A stretch of 64,000 nucleotides of DNA, from contig NZ_AUCQ01000002.1 in NCBI RefSeq assembly GCF_000429845.1, positions 248,001 through 312,000 on the forward strand, in the 5' to 3' direction. Below the pieces are notes generated by a model. The model did not search any database and was not told where the DNA came from. It saw nothing but the letters and a program-made list of their open reading frames with translations. Both the position numbers and the translations under genes were made by a program. Source of the DNA: Comamonas composti DSM 21721 (GTDB lineage Bacteria > Pseudomonadota > Gammaproteobacteria > Burkholderiales > Burkholderiaceae_C). Positions 54,920-64,000 of the stretch are shown here, in pieces. Numbering within the stretch: position 1 is the stretch's first letter; each line of letters starts with the position of its first letter.

Positions 54920-57900
54920 ATGCAGCGGCGTTTTCATCCAGCAAGCGCAGCACTTTTCCTGCCAGTGGCCGCGCTTTTCTCTGGATGCTTTCTGCCTGCA
55001 GCCCTGAGCCTGCTGGGCCTTTGCGCCACAGGTCTCGCCGCCACGGCACCACCGATGGCCAACAACATCACCATGACGGTGGCAAAAAACAGCGCCGAAG
55101 TGGCCATCACGCCCAGCGTCACCGGCACGTTCACCGGGCTGTCCATCAGCACGCTGGCCGTGAATGGATTTGCCCGTGCGGGTGACGACCTTCAGCTGTA
55201 CTACCGCCCTGCCAGCGACTACTCAGGCAGCGACACCTTCGCCTACGCGGTCAGCAGTGATGACGGCACATCCGCCCCCGCCACGGTCACCATCACCGTG
55301 AACCCAGCCCTGCCGATTGCCAAGAGCAGCACCAGCACCGTGGCCGCCAACAGCCAGGCGAATGCACTCACGCTGAGTCTCTCCGGCGGCCCCTGCGACA
55401 GCCTGACCATACTCACACCGGCAACCAACGGAACACTGGAGGTAGCTGGAGCCTCCGTGAGCTACACCCCCACAGCCGGCTACCACGGCACAGATTCGTT
55501 CAGCTATGCCGCCAGCAACGCAGGCGGAACATCGCAAACCGCCACGGTCACGATCACCATTACGCAGCCACCGCCGGTTGCCAACGACATCAGCGTTTCG
55601 GTGACCAAGAACAGTGGCTCGAACTCCATCACGCCCAACGTCACAGGCACTTTTCGCAGCGTCGTCAAGGCTTCCGACCCCGCCCACGGAACCGCCTGGA
55701 CCACGAATGCAAAAACCATGCTGGCCTATACCCCCAGTCAGGATTACTCGGGGTCCGACTCCTTCACCTACACCGCCACCAATGACGGTGGAACCTCGGC
55801 GCCGGCCACGGTCTACGTCACCGTCGGCCTGCTCGCACCTGCTGCAAGCAGCAACCAGGTTTCCGTCGCCGCCAACAGCAGCGCCCAGCCCATCACCCTG
55901 CAGCTCTCGGGCGGAGCCGCCACCCAGCTGAGCATTACCAGCACCACCACACATGGCACGCTCGTCGTGACCGGATCGGCCATCACCTACACCCCCGCTG
56001 CCGGCTACTCAGGCACGGATGCCTTCACCTATACGGCCAAGAACGCCAGCGGCAGCTCCAGTCCTGCCACGGTCAGCATCAGCGTCACTGCGCCGACGCT
56101 GCTGCTCGCCCCAGCCAGCCTGGCAACGGCCACGGCAGGCATGGCTTACAGCCAGATCCTGTCCGCCAGCCTGGGCACGACGCCCTATGGCTATGCCGTC
56201 GCTTCGGGCAGCCTGCCCGCAGGGATGTCGCTGCATGCCGATACCGGAGAGATCAGCGGTCTCCCGGCAAGCGACAGCGTGTTCAGCTTCAGCATCCAGG
56301 CCACCGATGCCTATGGGGCCACGGGCTTGCAGACCTATGCGCTGACGGTGGTCTCCCAGGCTCCGGCAGCACATGCCATCGACCTGGATGTGGCCGCCAA
56401 CAGCGGCTCCAACACCGTCACGCTCAATCTTGCCGACAGCAGCATCACCAGCGTGGCCATTGCCGATCAGCCCGCACATGGCACGGCCACGTCCGGCGGG
56501 CTCTCCATCAGCTACACCCCCGATGCGGGCTACTCCGGCACAGACTCGTTCACTTATACCGCGACCAATGCCGCAGGCACCTCCACGCCCGCCACCGTGA
56601 CCCTGACCGTGGCCGCGCCAGTGCTGCTGCTCGCGCAGAGCACGGCCACATCGCAGACGCCATCCGCCACACCATCCACCGAAACGGCCGCCGTCGGCAT
56701 CACCTACTCCATGCGCCTGAGCGCTTCCAGGGGAACGGCGCCCTATACCTATGCCCTGGTGTCCGGCAGCCTGCCTGCGGGGCTGTCACTCGACACGTCG
56801 ACGGGAGAGATCAGCGGCATGCCCACGGACAGCGGATCATTCAGCTTCACCATCCAGGCCACCGACATCTACCAGGCCACGGGCAGCCAGACCTATGCCT
56901 TGACAGTTGCCAACCGGCCCAGCGCCAACCCCTTCAGCACCAGCGTGGCCGCGAACAGCGAAGCCAATCTCATCGATCTCACGCCCTATCTGAAAGGTGG
57001 CAGCCTCACCCATCTGAGCATCACGCCCCCGGCGCATGGCACGGCAGTTGTCAGCGGCCTCGACAGCATCCTCTACACCCCCTTGCCCGGCTTCTCGGGC
57101 AGCGATGCATTCGACTATGTGGCAAGCAACGCCTATGGCGACTCTTCGGCCACGGTAGAAGTCAGCGTGACGCCACCGCTATTGCTTATGGCACCGAGCA
57201 GCCTCTCCGATGGATCCATGGGCGCTGCCTATGCACAGCAGCTGAGCACCAGCCTGGGCATGGCACCCTATGGCTATTCGCTGAGCTCGGGCAGCCTGCC
57301 CCAGGGACTGAGCCTGAGCAACAGCGGTTTGCTCGGAGGGACCCCTACAGAGTCCGGCAGCTTCTATTTCCTGGTGACGGTCACCGACAGCTGCGGCGCC
57401 TCGAACTGGGGCAGCTACGCGCTCAACATCAGGCCGCAAGTGCCTGCCGTCGAAAACAGCACACTCACCGTGCTGGCCAACAGCACCGACAACCCCGTTC
57501 CCCTGAGCATCACAGGCGGCACTCCCCTGACGCTGATCCTGACCCAGGCCGCCGCGCACGGCTCGATCGTGATCACCGGACTCTCCATCACCTACACGCC
57601 CAATAGCTCGTATTGGGGGCCCGACGCGTTCGCCTACAAGGCTTCGAATGACGGCGGCACCTCGCCTGCCGCACAGGTCAGCATCACCGTGACGCCGCCG
57701 CAACTGCAGCTCTTGCCCGAGACACTGGCTGCGGCCGCCACGGGGGAAAGCTACAGGCAGGGCGTGTTTGCCACACAGGGGACGGCGCCTTATGTGTACG
57801 CCCTCATCACAGGCGGACTGCCGCCCGGGCTCTCGCTGAGCCCGGGCACGGGTACGATCTCCGGCACGCCCACGCAGGCCGGCAGCTTTGCCTTCACGCT

Positions 57901-60900
57901 TGAGGCCACCGATGCCACGGGCTTCTCCGTGAGCCGCGACTACACACTGGCGGTGACCACCCTGCCCCCCCAGGCCGTGGACCTGACGGTAAATATCGCA
58001 GCCAACAGCAAGTCCAATGCCATCGACCTGCAGCCTGCGGTCTTGCAGGCCACCAACCTCAACATCACCACCGCAGCCAGCCATGGCGAGGTGGTGATCG
58101 ATGCAAGCACGCTCAGTCTCAGCTACACGCCCAACCCCGGTTTTTCAGGCACGGACTCGTTCAGCTACACCCTGGGCAATGCCGGAGGCAGCACAACCGC
58201 CACGGTGACGATCAAGGTCGCGGCCCCGACCCTGACACTGGAGCCGGCCCTGCTTTTGCAGGGCACTGCCGGCACGCCCTACCAGCAGCAGCTGAGTGCC
58301 GACCTGGGCACGCCGCCCTATGCCTATGTACAGCTCTCGGGAAGCCTGCCGCCAGGCATCAGCCTGGGCAGCGACGGGGAGCTGCGCGGCACGCCGACAG
58401 CGTACGGCAGCTTCATCTTCAAGGTCCAGGCAACGGACAGCCTCCAGGCCACCGGCAGCAGAACCTTTACCCTGTTCGTCGCCATCCAGGCTCCGCTGGC
58501 CGGCGACAGCAGCCTCGAAGTGCAGGCCAACAGCAGCGACAACCCGGTCCAGCTGCAGCCCGCAGGCGGAGCCGCCGCCAGCGTGGAAGTGGCCCGCCAG
58601 GCCGCACATGGAACGGCCCTCTCCAGCGGCATCGCCATCACCTACACGCCCACAGCCGGCTACTCGGGCACGGACAGCTTCACCTACACCCTGACGAACG
58701 ACTCCGGAACCTCGGCCCAGGCCACGGTGACGGTCACCATCCTGCCCCCGACGCTTGCCATCGCGCCAAGCTCACTGCCGCCAGGCATCGTCGGCACGGC
58801 CTATGGCCAGCACCTGAGTGCCAGGCTGGGCACAGCGCCCTATGCCTACAGGCTGGAGTCGGGCAGCCTGCCTCCAGGTCTCAGCCTGGCCCCGAGCGGA
58901 CTGCTCGGCGGCATGCCCAGCGCCAACGCCAGCTTCGACTTCACGGCCCGGGCCACCGATGCCTATGGCGCCACCGGCCTGCAGCGCTATGCACTGGCCA
59001 TTGCCATCCAGGCGCCCGCCGCAGGCCCCGTAAGCCTCAGCGTGCCGGCCAACAGCCAGAACAATCCCGTCGCACTCAATCTGAGTGGTGGCGCCGTGGC
59101 CAGTGCAGCCGTCACCGTGCAGGCATTGCACGGCACGGCCACGGCCAGCGGCACGACCATCAGCTACACGCCCACAGCCGGCTATTCGGGAGAGGACGCA
59201 TTCACCTACACGGTCGTCAACGCGAGCGGCACCTCCTCGGCCCGGGTGACGGTCACCGTCACCGGTCCTGTGCTGAGCATCGCACCTGCAGCCGGCGCCC
59301 TGCCCCATGCCACCGAGGGCACGGCTTACAGCCAGAGCCTGACGGCCAGCGGCGGCACCGCCCCTTACGCCTATGCGCTGAGCAGCGGAGCCCTGCCTGC
59401 GGGCCTGTCCCTGTCCGCGGGCGGCCAGATCTCCGGCACGCCGCAATTGCATGCCACGGGCAGCTTCAGTTTCAGCATCGGCGTGAGCGATGTATACCAG
59501 GGCACGGGAGCAGCCAGCTACACGCTGCGCGTGAGCCAGATGCAGCCCGTGGCCCCGTCGCTGAGCGTGACCCTGGCCCCGAGCAGCAGCCTGGAGCTGG
59601 ACCTGAGCTCCAGCGCCACGGGCGGACCGTTCACCAAGGCAGACCTGCTGTCCCTGTCACCTGCCGATGCCGGACAGGCGAGCATACAGAGCAGCTCTTC
59701 TGCCCAAGCCCCGGGCGCGCCGGTCTACATGCTGCGCTTTACCAGCAGCCGCAATTTCAGCGGCACGGCCACGCTGGCCTACACCTTGAGCAATACTGCA
59801 GGCACCTCGGCCCCGGCCCGGATCAGCATACAGGTGCTCGCGCGCAGCGACCCCGGCCAGAATGCCGAAGTGACGGCTCTGGTCGCAGCCCAGACCAATA
59901 GCGCCCGCCGTTTTGCAAGTGCCCAGGTCTCCAATTTCACCTCGCGCCTCGAAGGACTGCATGGCGATGGCTGGGGCCGCTCCAGCTTCGGCCTGAGCCT
60001 GGATACGGGCAATCAGCCTGCCACAGCAGGTCAGACCTATGGACGCGAAGACCTCATGCCCGGCAATCTTCCCCCGCCCGGCATGCACAGGACCAGCCTG
60101 CGCCCCGAGCCCCTGCGTGCCGAAGCCATGCCTGGCGACTTGCCCAGCCTGCCCGGCGGCGCTGCCGTGCAAGGCCACCCCCAACAGGCTTTCGCATTCT
60201 GGACTGCAGGCTCCGTGAGCTATGGACGCGAGCATCTGCACGGCATGGACACGGACTACCGCTTCACCACCAGCGGCATCAGTGCCGGCGCCGACTGGCG
60301 CATCAGCGATCTGGCCACGCTGGGCCTGGGCCTGGGTCTGGGCCGGGACAGCTCGCTCGTGGGGCAGAACGGCAGCAAGAGCGCCGCCAGCAGCGTGTCG
60401 GCCGTGCTCTACGGCAGCCTGCGGCCCGCCAGGCATCTGTTCGTCGACGGCCTGCTCGGCTATGGCCGGCTGAGCTTCGACTCCACGCGCTTCATCAGCG
60501 AGGAAAGCGGCACGGCCACGGGCACGCGCCAGGGCAGCCAGGTATTCGGCGCGCTGATCGCAGGCATGGAGTTTCGCGAAACCGGCTGGCTGTGGTCGCC
60601 CTATGCGCGCCTTGAGCTCAGCCGCACCACGCTGAACACTTATAGTGAATCGGCTTCGGGATTCGAGGCCTTGACCTACTACGCGCAAACAGCCAGCGCA
60701 CTGGCTGCCGTGCTCGGCCTGCGCCTCGAAGGCAATTACGCCCTGGGCGCAATCCAGCTCTCCCCAAAGATCAGGCTTGAATACACGCACAGCCTGCAGC
60801 GCAGCGGCGACGCAGGGCTCGCCTATTCCGATCTGGCCGACCTGGGCCCGGCCTATACCTTGAGCGGCAGCAGCTCCAGAACCCGCAACTGGGCCCTGGG

Positions 60901-61021
60901 CCTGGGCCTGCGGCTGCGCTGGCGCAGCGGGCTGGAGCTGTCCCTGGAAATCAACACCAGCCGGGATATCGGCAACAGCCACAGCCAGGGCCTGTTACTG
61001 GGGCTGCGCCTGCCTTTTTAG
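54920..61021 (+). CDS. Giant autotransporter with alternating Ig-like/cadherin-like repeats
   Basis: A 2033-residue surface protein. It has a signal peptide of about 40 residues (hydrophobic FLPVAALFSGCFLPAALSLL, likely cleavage near GLAATA). The passenger alternates two modules: about 11 copies of a YSGTDSFTYTATNxxGTSxP-type cadherin/VCBS-like unit and seven copies of a putative-Ig unit, LPxGLSLxxxTGxISGTPxx then GSFxFxxxATD. Residues from about 1755 to the end (FWTAGSVSYGREHLHGMDTD to LLLGLRLPF) form an autotransporter beta barrel ending in Phe. Likely role: adhesion or cell-cell contact. The ribosome site is weak. The stop codon TAG lies at the junction with a family A element. Confidence 0.9.
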   Translation: MQRRFHPASAALFLPVAALFSGCFLPAALSLLGLCATGLAATAPPMANNITMTVAKNSAEVAITPSVTGTFTGLSISTLAVNGFARAGDDLQLYYRPASDYSGSDTFAYAVSSDDGTSAPATVTITVNPALPIAKSSTSTVAANSQANALTLSLSGGPCDSLTILTPATNGTLEVAGASVSYTPTAGYHGTDSFSYAASNAGGTSQTATVTITITQPPPVANDISVSVTKNSGSNSITPNVTGTFRSVVKASDPAHGTAWTTNAKTMLAYTPSQDYSGSDSFTYTATNDGGTSAPATVYVTVGLLAPAASSNQVSVAANSSAQPITLQLSGGAATQLSITSTTTHGTLVVTGSAITYTPAAGYSGTDAFTYTAKNASGSSSPATVSISVTAPTLLLAPASLATATAGMAYSQILSASLGTTPYGYAVASGSLPAGMSLHADTGEISGLPASDSVFSFSIQATDAYGATGLQTYALTVVSQAPAAHAIDLDVAANSGSNTVTLNLADSSITSVAIADQPAHGTATSGGLSISYTPDAGYSGTDSFTYTATNAAGTSTPATVTLTVAAPVLLLAQSTATSQTPSATPSTETAAVGITYSMRLSASRGTAPYTYALVSGSLPAGLSLDTSTGEISGMPTDSGSFSFTIQATDIYQATGSQTYALTVANRPSANPFSTSVAANSEANLIDLTPYLKGGSLTHLSITPPAHGTAVVSGLDSILYTPLPGFSGSDAFDYVASNAYGDSSATVEVSVTPPLLLMAPSSLSDGSMGAAYAQQLSTSLGMAPYGYSLSSGSLPQGLSLSNSGLLGGTPTESGSFYFLVTVTDSCGASNWGSYALNIRPQVPAVENSTLTVLANSTDNPVPLSITGGTPLTLILTQAAAHGSIVITGLSITYTPNSSYWGPDAFAYKASNDGGTSPAAQVSITVTPPQLQLLPETLAAAATGESYRQGVFATQGTAPYVYALITGGLPPGLSLSPGTGTISGTPTQAGSFAFTLEATDATGFSVSRDYTLAVTTLPPQAVDLTVNIAANSKSNAIDLQPAVLQATNLNITTAASHGEVVIDASTLSLSYTPNPGFSGTDSFSYTLGNAGGSTTATVTIKVAAPTLTLEPALLLQGTAGTPYQQQLSADLGTPPYAYVQLSGSLPPGISLGSDGELRGTPTAYGSFIFKVQATDSLQATGSRTFTLFVAIQAPLAGDSSLEVQANSSDNPVQLQPAGGAAASVEVARQAAHGTALSSGIAITYTPTAGYSGTDSFTYTLTNDSGTSAQATVTVTILPPTLAIAPSSLPPGIVGTAYGQHLSARLGTAPYAYRLESGSLPPGLSLAPSGLLGGMPSANASFDFTARATDAYGATGLQRYALAIAIQAPAAGPVSLSVPANSQNNPVALNLSGGAVASAAVTVQALHGTATASGTTISYTPTAGYSGEDAFTYTVVNASGTSSARVTVTVTGPVLSIAPAAGALPHATEGTAYSQSLTASGGTAPYAYALSSGALPAGLSLSAGGQISGTPQLHATGSFSFSIGVSDVYQGTGAASYTLRVSQMQPVAPSLSVTLAPSSSLELDLSSSATGGPFTKADLLSLSPADAGQASIQSSSSAQAPGAPVYMLRFTSSRNFSGTATLAYTLSNTAGTSAPARISIQVLARSDPGQNAEVTALVAAQTNSARRFASAQVSNFTSRLEGLHGDGWGRSSFGLSLDTGNQPATAGQTYGREDLMPGNLPPPGMHRTSLRPEPLRAEAMPGDLPSLPGGAAVQGHPQQAFAFWTAGSVSYGREHLHGMDTDYRFTTSGISAGADWRISDLATLGLGLGLGRDSSLVGQNGSKSAASSVSAVLYGSLRPARHLFVDGLLGYGRLSFDSTRFISEESGTATGTRQGSQVFGALIAGMEFRETGWLWSPYARLELSRTTLNTYSESASGFEALTYYAQTASALAAVLGLRLEGNYALGAIQLSPKIRLEYTHSLQRSGDAGLAYSDLADLGPAYTLSGSSSRTRNWALGLGLRLRWRSGLELSLEINTSRDIGNSHSQGLLLGLRLPF

Positions 61022-61051
61022 AGCGTGTTCACGATCTCCTCGCGGCGCGCC
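61018..61051. repeat. Family A left-end fragment at the autotransporter stop
   Basis: TTA then GAGCGTGTTCACGATCTCCT continuing CGCGGCGCGCC is the left end of family A; no right end follows. The TAG stop of the autotransporter (61019-61021) is made of the TTA flank plus the first base of the element. Confidence 0.7.
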
Positions 61052-61207
61052 ATAGGCGTAGCAGTAAAACGGCCGGCCCTGCAGCGCATTCTTGTCCCAG
61101 CTCAGGGCGGGCGTGGCATAGAGCCCGTCGGACCACAGCTGCACGCGCTGCACATAGGCCTGGGCCATGAGTGCCATGTGCACCATGAGCGCGCCGCGAT
61201 GAACAAA
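61046..61207 (-). pseudogene. Fragment of xanthine dehydrogenase large subunit (xdhB)
   Basis: The minus-strand reading LMAQAYVQRVQLWSDGLYAT followed by PALSWDKNALQGRPFYCYAY matches the VQLWSDGFYATPGLSWD...GxPFxYFAYGAA stretch of XdhB as I remember it. Only about 50 residues survive, with no start or stop, ending against the family A fragment at 61051. It is a relic of a gene lost from this spot. The rest of the gap to the MFS gene (to 61247) shows nothing else. Confidence 0.6.
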
Positions 61208-61247
61208 ATCCAACGCCCGGGACAACCCCGTGGTGCCGGCTTGCGGC

Positions 61248-62684
61248 CTACTCGGCCTCGGCCGGCTCCATGGGCCTGGCACGCACGTCCTCGTCATTGC
61301 CGAGCTGGGAGAAGACCATGCTCGATGCCATGGTCACCAGGCCCATGCAGACAAAGGTGGCCCTGAAGGCATTGAGCGTATCCGCAGGCTGGGCATGGCC
61401 GAACCACTGGCTGAAGCCCGCCAGCACGGCGCCGGCTGCGGCCACGCCCATGCTCATGGCCAGCATCTGCACCATGGACAGCAGGCTGTTGCCGCTGCTC
61501 GCATTGCCCACGTCCAGGTCCTTGAGCGTGACCGTGTTCATGGCCGTGAACTGCATGGAGTTGCTTGCGCCGAACACCAGCAGCAGGGCAATCACCAGCC
61601 ACAGCGGCAGCGTGGGCGAGAGCAGCCCGAAACTCGCAATCATCACCGACAGCACCAGCGTATTGCCCACCAGTACGCGCTTGTAGCCCAGGCGCTCTAT
61701 GAGCTGGGTCGTGCGCCGCTTCACGGCCATGCTGGCCAGCACCGTGGGCAGCATCATCATGCCGGCCTGCATGGGAGAAAAGCCCATGCAGACCTGCAGC
61801 ACCAGCGGCATCAGAAACGGCATGCAGGAGCTGCCCAGGCGCGAGAACAGATTGCCCAGCAGACCCACGCGCAGGCTGCGCACCGCGAACAGCTCGGGCG
61901 AGAACAGCGGATCGGGCCGGCGCAGCGCATGCAGCCAGTAGCCTGCCAGGCTGGCCAGGCCGAAGACCAGCAGCACCAGCACCATGGCCCCATGGATTCC
62001 CTGGCCCGACATGCTGTCCAGCGCCAGCGACACGGCCACCATGCCAAAGGCCAGCAGCACATAGCCCTTGCCATCGAAGGGCTTGACCGCATAGCTCTCG
62101 CCGCGCGGCATGAAGCGCAGCGTGGCCGCCAGCCCCAGCAGGCCCACGGGCAGGTTGACGAGGAAGATCCAGTGCCAGCTCAGATACTCGACCATCCACC
62201 CCCCCAGGGTCGGGCCGATCAGAGGGCCGACCAGGCCGGGGATGACCACAAAGCTCATGGCCTTGAGAAACTGCTCGCGCGGAAATGCACGCAGCACGGC
62301 CAGCCGCCCCACGGGCAAGAGCAAGGCCCCGCCCAGACCCTGGAGCACGCGCGCAGCCACCAGAAAGCCCAGGCTGGGTGCCAGCGCGCACAGCAGCGAC
62401 CCGAGCACGAACAGGCTGATCGCCAGCACATACAGGCGCCGCGTGCCGAAGCGGTCGGCCAGCCAGCCCGAGGCCGGGATCAGCATGGCCATGGTCAGCG
62501 AATAGGAAACGATGACGGACTGCATGCGCAGCGGGCTCTCGCCCAGCGCATGCGCCATCGTGGGCAGGGCGGTGTTGACGATGGTCGCATCCAGCGTCTG
62601 CATGAAAAAGCCCACGGCCACCAGCCACAGCAGGGCCGAGCGCGGGGCTGGGGAAGGCGTTGCGGGTTCTTCGGGAAGACTCAT
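61248..62684 (-). CDS. MFS multidrug transporter (DHA2/MdtD-like)
   Basis: A 478-residue inner-membrane antiporter-type exporter with about 14 spans. Signatures: FFMQTLDATIVNTALPTMAHAL (motif D1 with LDxTIVNVALP), SGWLADRFGTRRLYVLAISLF (motif A) and RVLQGLGGALLLPVGRLAVL (motif B), as in EmrB/QacA and MdtD proteins. The ATG at 62684 (MSLPEEPATPSP) is chosen because the longer frame adds untypical residues; no strong ribosome site at either. Downstream of uvrA on the same strand, separated by about 195 bp and a family A palindrome. Substrate unknown. Confidence 0.9.
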   Translation of the reverse strand: MSLPEEPATPSPAPRSALLWLVAVGFFMQTLDATIVNTALPTMAHALGESPLRMQSVIVSYSLTMAMLIPASGWLADRFGTRRLYVLAISLFVLGSLLCALAPSLGFLVAARVLQGLGGALLLPVGRLAVLRAFPREQFLKAMSFVVIPGLVGPLIGPTLGGWMVEYLSWHWIFLVNLPVGLLGLAATLRFMPRGESYAVKPFDGKGYVLLAFGMVAVSLALDSMSGQGIHGAMVLVLLVFGLASLAGYWLHALRRPDPLFSPELFAVRSLRVGLLGNLFSRLGSSCMPFLMPLVLQVCMGFSPMQAGMMMLPTVLASMAVKRRTTQLIERLGYKRVLVGNTLVLSVMIASFGLLSPTLPLWLVIALLLVFGASNSMQFTAMNTVTLKDLDVGNASSGNSLLSMVQMLAMSMGVAAAGAVLAGFSQWFGHAQPADTLNAFRATFVCMGLVTMASSMVFSQLGNDEDVRARPMEPAEAE

Positions 62685-62860
62685 GGCGGTGACGGGGCAG
62701 ACAGATGACGGCCCTATTCTCCACGACCTGATCTGCGCCCGCCTGCAGCCAGGCGCCACGCAGCGCCACCTTGCCGCCCGGGGCTTGGCCGGCGCTCATC
62801 CGATGAGAGCGCCCGCTGGCTGGCCGGCACGCGCGCCAGGCCAGCCGCGGCGGCGCGATC

Positions 62861-62882
62861 TCAGAGCGTGTTCACGCTCTCA
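62861..62882. repeat. Family A minimal element at the uvrA stop
   Basis: GAGCGTGTTCACGCTC (62864-62879) is the two family A ends fused back to back, with TCA at both sides (62861-62863, 62880-62882). The right TCA is the TGA stop of uvrA on the minus strand. The stem GAGCGTG/CACGCTC may help end the uvrA transcript. Confidence 0.7.
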
Positions 62883-64000
62883 AGTCCGCGCCAGCACCGG
62901 CGCCAGCGCCCGGCCCGTGTGCGTGCCCGCCCGGACCAGGTCCTCGGGCGTGCCCACAGCGACGATGCGACCACCGCCGCTGCCGCCTTCGGGGCCGAGG
63001 TCGATGATCCAGTCGGCCTCGGCGATCACGTCCAGATCGTGCTCGATCACGACCACGCTGTGGCCGCCGTCGACGAGGCGGTGCAGCACGCGGATCAGCT
63101 TGTCCACATCGGCCATGTGCAGGCCGACCGTGGGCTCGTCGAGCACATACAGCGTGTGCGGTGCCTTGTTGCCGCGCCGGGTCACGTCATCGCGCACCTT
63201 GGTGAGCTCGGTCACGAGCTTGATGCGCTGGGCCTCGCCGCCGCTCAAGGTCGGCGATGGCTGGCCCAGGGTCAGATAGCCCAGGCCCACGTCCTTCAGC
63301 AGCTGCAGCGGATGGGCGATGGAGGGCATGGAGGCGAAGAACTCCACGGCCTCGTCCACTTCCATCTTGAGCACATCGCCAATGCTCTTGCCGCGCCAGG
63401 AGACGGCCAGGGTCTCGGGGTTGAAGCGCGCGCCCAGGCAGACCTCGCATGGCACTTTGACGTCGGGCAGAAAGCTCATCTCGATGGTGCGCATGCCCTG
63501 GCCTTCGCAGGCCGGGCAGCGGCCCTCGCCGGTGTTGAAGCTGAAGCGCCCGGCCGCATAACCGCGCGCCTTGGCTTCCAGGGTTTCGGCGAACAGCTTG
63601 CGGATCAGGTCCCAGAAGCCGATGTAGGTCGCGGGGCAGGAGCGCGGCGTCTTGCCGATCGGCGTCTGGTCGACTTCGAGCACGCGGTCCACGCCCTCAA
63701 AGCCCTGCAGGCCCTTGCAGCCCACGAGCGCCGGGGCCTGGCCCGCATCCATGGCGTCGCGCCCGGCCTTGGTCGCGCGCTGGCCCACCCAGGCCGCGAC
63801 ATTCGCCAGCAACACGTCGCGCGCCAGCGTGGACTTGCCCGAGCCCGAGACCCCCGTGACCGCAACCAGACGCTTGAGCGGCACGCGCGCATCCACGTTC
63901 TGCAGATTGTGCAGATGCGCACCGCGCAGGGTCAGCCAGCGCAGGGCTTCGGAAGCCTCTACATCTTCTATAGCTGGTAGCGCTTGCTTCTTCTTGGTTT
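62880..64000 (-). CDS. uvrA: Excinuclease ABC subunit A (partial, C-terminal 373 codons)
   Basis: DNA damage-recognition ATPase of nucleotide excision repair. The visible part has the second Walker [20 protein letters not shown], the zinc module [16 protein letters not shown]...[10 protein letters not shown], the ABC signature [16 protein letters not shown] and Walker [17 protein letters not shown]. The frame continues past the right edge of the window; the first in-window ATG/GTG codons are internal. Residues just before [12 protein letters not shown] read [17 protein letters not shown], where QALPAI is encoded by half of a family B repeat arm. The stop is formed by the flank of a family A element. 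Confidence 0.97.
   Translation of the reverse strand, partial: TKKKQALPAIEDVEASEALRWLTLRGAHLHNLQNVDARVPLKRLVAVTGVSGSGKSTLARDVLLANVAAWVGQRATKAGRDAMDAGQAPALVGCKGLQGFEGVDRVLEVDQTPIGKTPRSCPATYIGFWDLIRKLFAETLEAKARGYAAGRFSFNTGEGRCPACEGQGMRTIEMSFLPDVKVPCEVCLGARFNPETLAVSWRGKSIGDVLKMEVDEAVEFFASMPSIAHPLQLLKDVGLGYLTLGQPSPTLSGGEAQRIKLVTELTKVRDDVTRRGNKAPHTLYVLDEPTVGLHMADVDKLIRVLHRLVDGGHSVVVIEHDLDVIAEADWIIDLGPEGGSGGGRIVAVGTPEDLVRAGTHTGRALAPVLART
63972..63986. repeat. Family B half-arm inside uvrA
   Basis: AGCTGGTAGCGCTTG equals one arm of the family B hairpins (compare CAAGCGCTACCAGCT at 1778-1792). It is read in frame by uvrA as QALPA. The other arm is not visible before the window ends. Confidence 0.6.

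Overview
The window is high-GC DNA, almost fully coding, from a betaproteobacterium that is most likely a member of the Comamonadaceae (Comamonas/Delftia/Acidovorax type). The reasons are the protein families, the SAH riboswitch in front of ahcY, the tyrS - M23 peptidase - anmK arrangement, and many intergenic hairpins built on AGCGCTTG/CAAGCGCT arms, which I associate with that family. I saw no rRNA, tRNA, CRISPR, prophage or intact transposase gene.

Layout. (1) 1-3400, minus strand: methyl-cycle operon ahcY-tlyA-metF behind an SAH riboswitch. (2) 3671-12036, minus strand: a complete high-affinity K+ uptake and sensing operon in the unusual order kdpF-(27 aa membrane peptide)-kdpA-kdpC-kdpB-kdpD-kdpE. 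(3) 12281-22565, plus strand: an envelope-stress cluster of yjfI (DUF2170), yjfJ (PspA/IM30), a small ribbon-helix-helix-like protein, yqiJ, yqiK (flotillin) and a 1806-residue AAA-type ATPase. (4) 22701-28659, plus strand: prfC, a HAD phosphatase and a TRAP transporter (dctP-dctQ-dctM). (5) 28885-34353: a visibly more AT-rich island with dprE1, dprE2, a UbiA-type phosphoribosyltransferase, a PAP2-like phosphatase, GtrA and a GT-C-like membrane protein. Together these resemble the mycobacterial route to polyprenyl-phosphate-D-arabinofuranose, so the island probably makes and transfers D-Araf in a Gram-negative. (6) 35070-40653: proline use (putA with putative PutA operators, putP). (7) 40821-51103: tyrS, M23 peptidase, anmK, a LysR regulator, glmU, an orphan histidine kinase, an Lrp regulator and glmS; glmS, glmU and anmK all feed cell-wall amino sugar metabolism. 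(8) 51120-54490: metE between two decayed LysR gene pieces. (9) 54920-61021: a 2033-residue autotransporter made of alternating Ig-like modules. (10) 61046-64000, minus strand: an xdhB scrap, an MFS exporter and the C-terminal part of uvrA.

Two families of non-coding repeats run through the window. Family A has ends reading GA(A/G)CGTGTT(T/C)ACG and is flanked by 3-bp TNA direct repeats. It occurs as two 267-268-bp copies (34618, 54497) and several minimal 16-57-bp derivatives, and behaves like a MITE. Family B is a roughly 75-90-bp hairpin with AGCGCTTG arms (1714, 17055, 25308, 40690); half of one arm lies in frame inside uvrA. Homology calls come from reading the sequence, without database searches.
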